NCBI GenBank assembly: GCA_018398765.1
Contig: JAHBMJ010000201.1
Span: 1 to 30,000 of the forward strand
Length of the DNA: 30,000 bases
Source of the DNA: Chromera velia
Lineage: Eukaryota > Sar > Chromeraceae
Direction: 5' to 3'
The position numbers were made by a program, and so were the translations under genes. Of the stretch, positions 29,150-30,000 are shown one piece after another. Positions within the stretch are counted from its first letter, which is position 1. Each line of letters opens with the position of its first letter. The notes beneath the pieces are model-generated. The model searched no databases, had not been told where the DNA came from, and was given only the letters and a program-made list of their open reading frames with translations.

Positions 29150-30000
29150 AGTTACGTCACGATGAAATGATTTGCATCATCATATCGAAACATCTTTTGT
29201 TTGTTTTTGGTGCTATACTTTTTATTTCATTCTAAGTGGTTTTTCTTGAGCATGATATTTTCATGACGTTAGTCATGACGATGTCAGATCCGCCTTCAAC
29301 AAACTTTTCATAAGAATGTTATTAAAAAATTATTAATTCAAATTAATACATTAATTCTTTCAACATCTTTGTCTGCTATATACTTAATAAATCAATTTAT
29401 GCATCTCAACATTCATTGTACCTAGCATTGTACGAGATTATGATTAATGAATTATATACTAGGAACTTATTAGGAAAATAGAGTAAAATTAAGAAAATGA
29501 ATGTTTTTTCTGCATGATTCACACTTCTGAATGCCAGTTTGTTTTAAAACTGCATGTATCTGATGTCGATTCGTTACTTTAAAAAAAAAAAATAAATGAA
29601 TTTTTCTATTTTATTTATTTAACAAAGATTACTAGTATACAACTAGGTATACAACTAGTTTTCAAAAACTATAATAAAATTTTAGCCTAGATTCCAGCAA
29701 AAACTTTAAATCATTTTTAAATTTCTAGATTAGCTAGGAAACTAGTTAGGAAACTTGATTAAATTAAGTAAGTTCTTAGGTAAGTTATATCAGTCAAAAA
29801 AGATGTTATATTTAGACGTATTTAAAAAAATGATACTAGTTTTTTAAAATTTTTGTTTAATGAATTTGTACGGTAAATTATATCTAGGTTACCAAGTGAA
29901 AGATAGGCATGCAAGGGATGCTTATTTGCCGTTCCTCATTCTTTGACCTGCTTCGGCATGCTTTTGTTCTCTTTGATCCTTTTCGTCATTGCTAGCGTTA
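29150..30000. other. AT-rich, CTAG-rich terminal spacer
   Basis: Strongly AT-rich, with CTAG repeated (about 29422, 29459, 29631, 29643, 29655, 29686, 29728, 29736, 29743, 29836, 29885). Direct repeats of (A)CTAGTATACAACTAGGTATACAACTAG type lie near 29631-29660. No gene is visible. The last 80 bases return to mixed composition. Confidence 0.6.

Noticed and set aside
1..30000. Prokaryotic features (operons, CRISPR, insertion sequences), tRNA or rRNA genes
   Set aside because: Spliced genes and intron content show eukaryotic nuclear DNA. I found no direct-repeat/spacer array and no recognisable tRNA or rRNA by eye.

Overview
This is a eukaryotic nuclear window, most likely from a photosynthetic protist. 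Genes carry many spliceosomal introns with GT donors (often GTCAGT) and acceptors ending TGCAG. Introns and spacers are packed with microsatellites. Two proteins begin with a secretory-type hydrophobic segment followed by a basic region, as expected for plastids reached through the endomembrane system. The 8-mer TGCATGCA, a known apicomplexan ApiAP2 target, is strongly over-represented. Together these suggest a chromerid alga such as Chromera velia. That is an inference from style and gene content; no marker gene proves it. All gene models were assembled by hand from reading frame, splice-site and phase matching.

Layout. 1-2.2 kb: microsatellite and gene-poor sequence. 2.2-9.5 kb (minus): an AAA ATPase module (9465-8115) and, downstream on the same strand, exons of an RNA recognition motif (RRM) protein (5745-2183). 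The first RRM exon and the last AAA exon both begin with the AAA signature GADL and both have phase-0 acceptors, so they look like alternative 3' exons of one gene. 10.3-13.7 kb (plus): a four-exon, multi-pass acyltransferase-3 family membrane protein with a 200-residue soluble tail. 14.5-19.2 kb (minus): an eight-exon leucine-rich-repeat protein of about 860 residues. 20.1-23.8 kb (plus): a complete six-exon NAD(P)-dependent glycerol-3-phosphate dehydrogenase with a plastid-type presequence. 25.2-26.1 kb (minus): a single-exon protein with a signal peptide and a DnaJ-type CxxCxGxG zinc-binding domain. 26.4-28.0 kb: a 1.6 kb segment bounded by 31-bp inverted repeats and carrying a Cys-rich gene, apparently an undescribed DNA transposon. 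28.3-28.6 kb (plus): a small hydrophobic membrane protein. 28.9-29.1 kb (minus): an orphan ORF. The end of the window is AT-rich.

Organisation. Gene pairs alternate between divergent and convergent. Convergent spacers (13.7-14.4, 23.9-24.4 kb) and the window-edge spacers (1.2-1.5, 29.2-29.9 kb) are AT-rich and crowded with CTAG. Divergent spacers (9.5-10.3, 19.2-20.1, 26.1-28.3 kb) carry CpG-rich palindromic patches and/or TGCATGCA. The glycerol-3-phosphate dehydrogenase (plastid lipid precursor supply) and the DnaJ-type zinc protein (plastid protein folding or assembly) probably act in the plastid. The other genes share no evident pathway.
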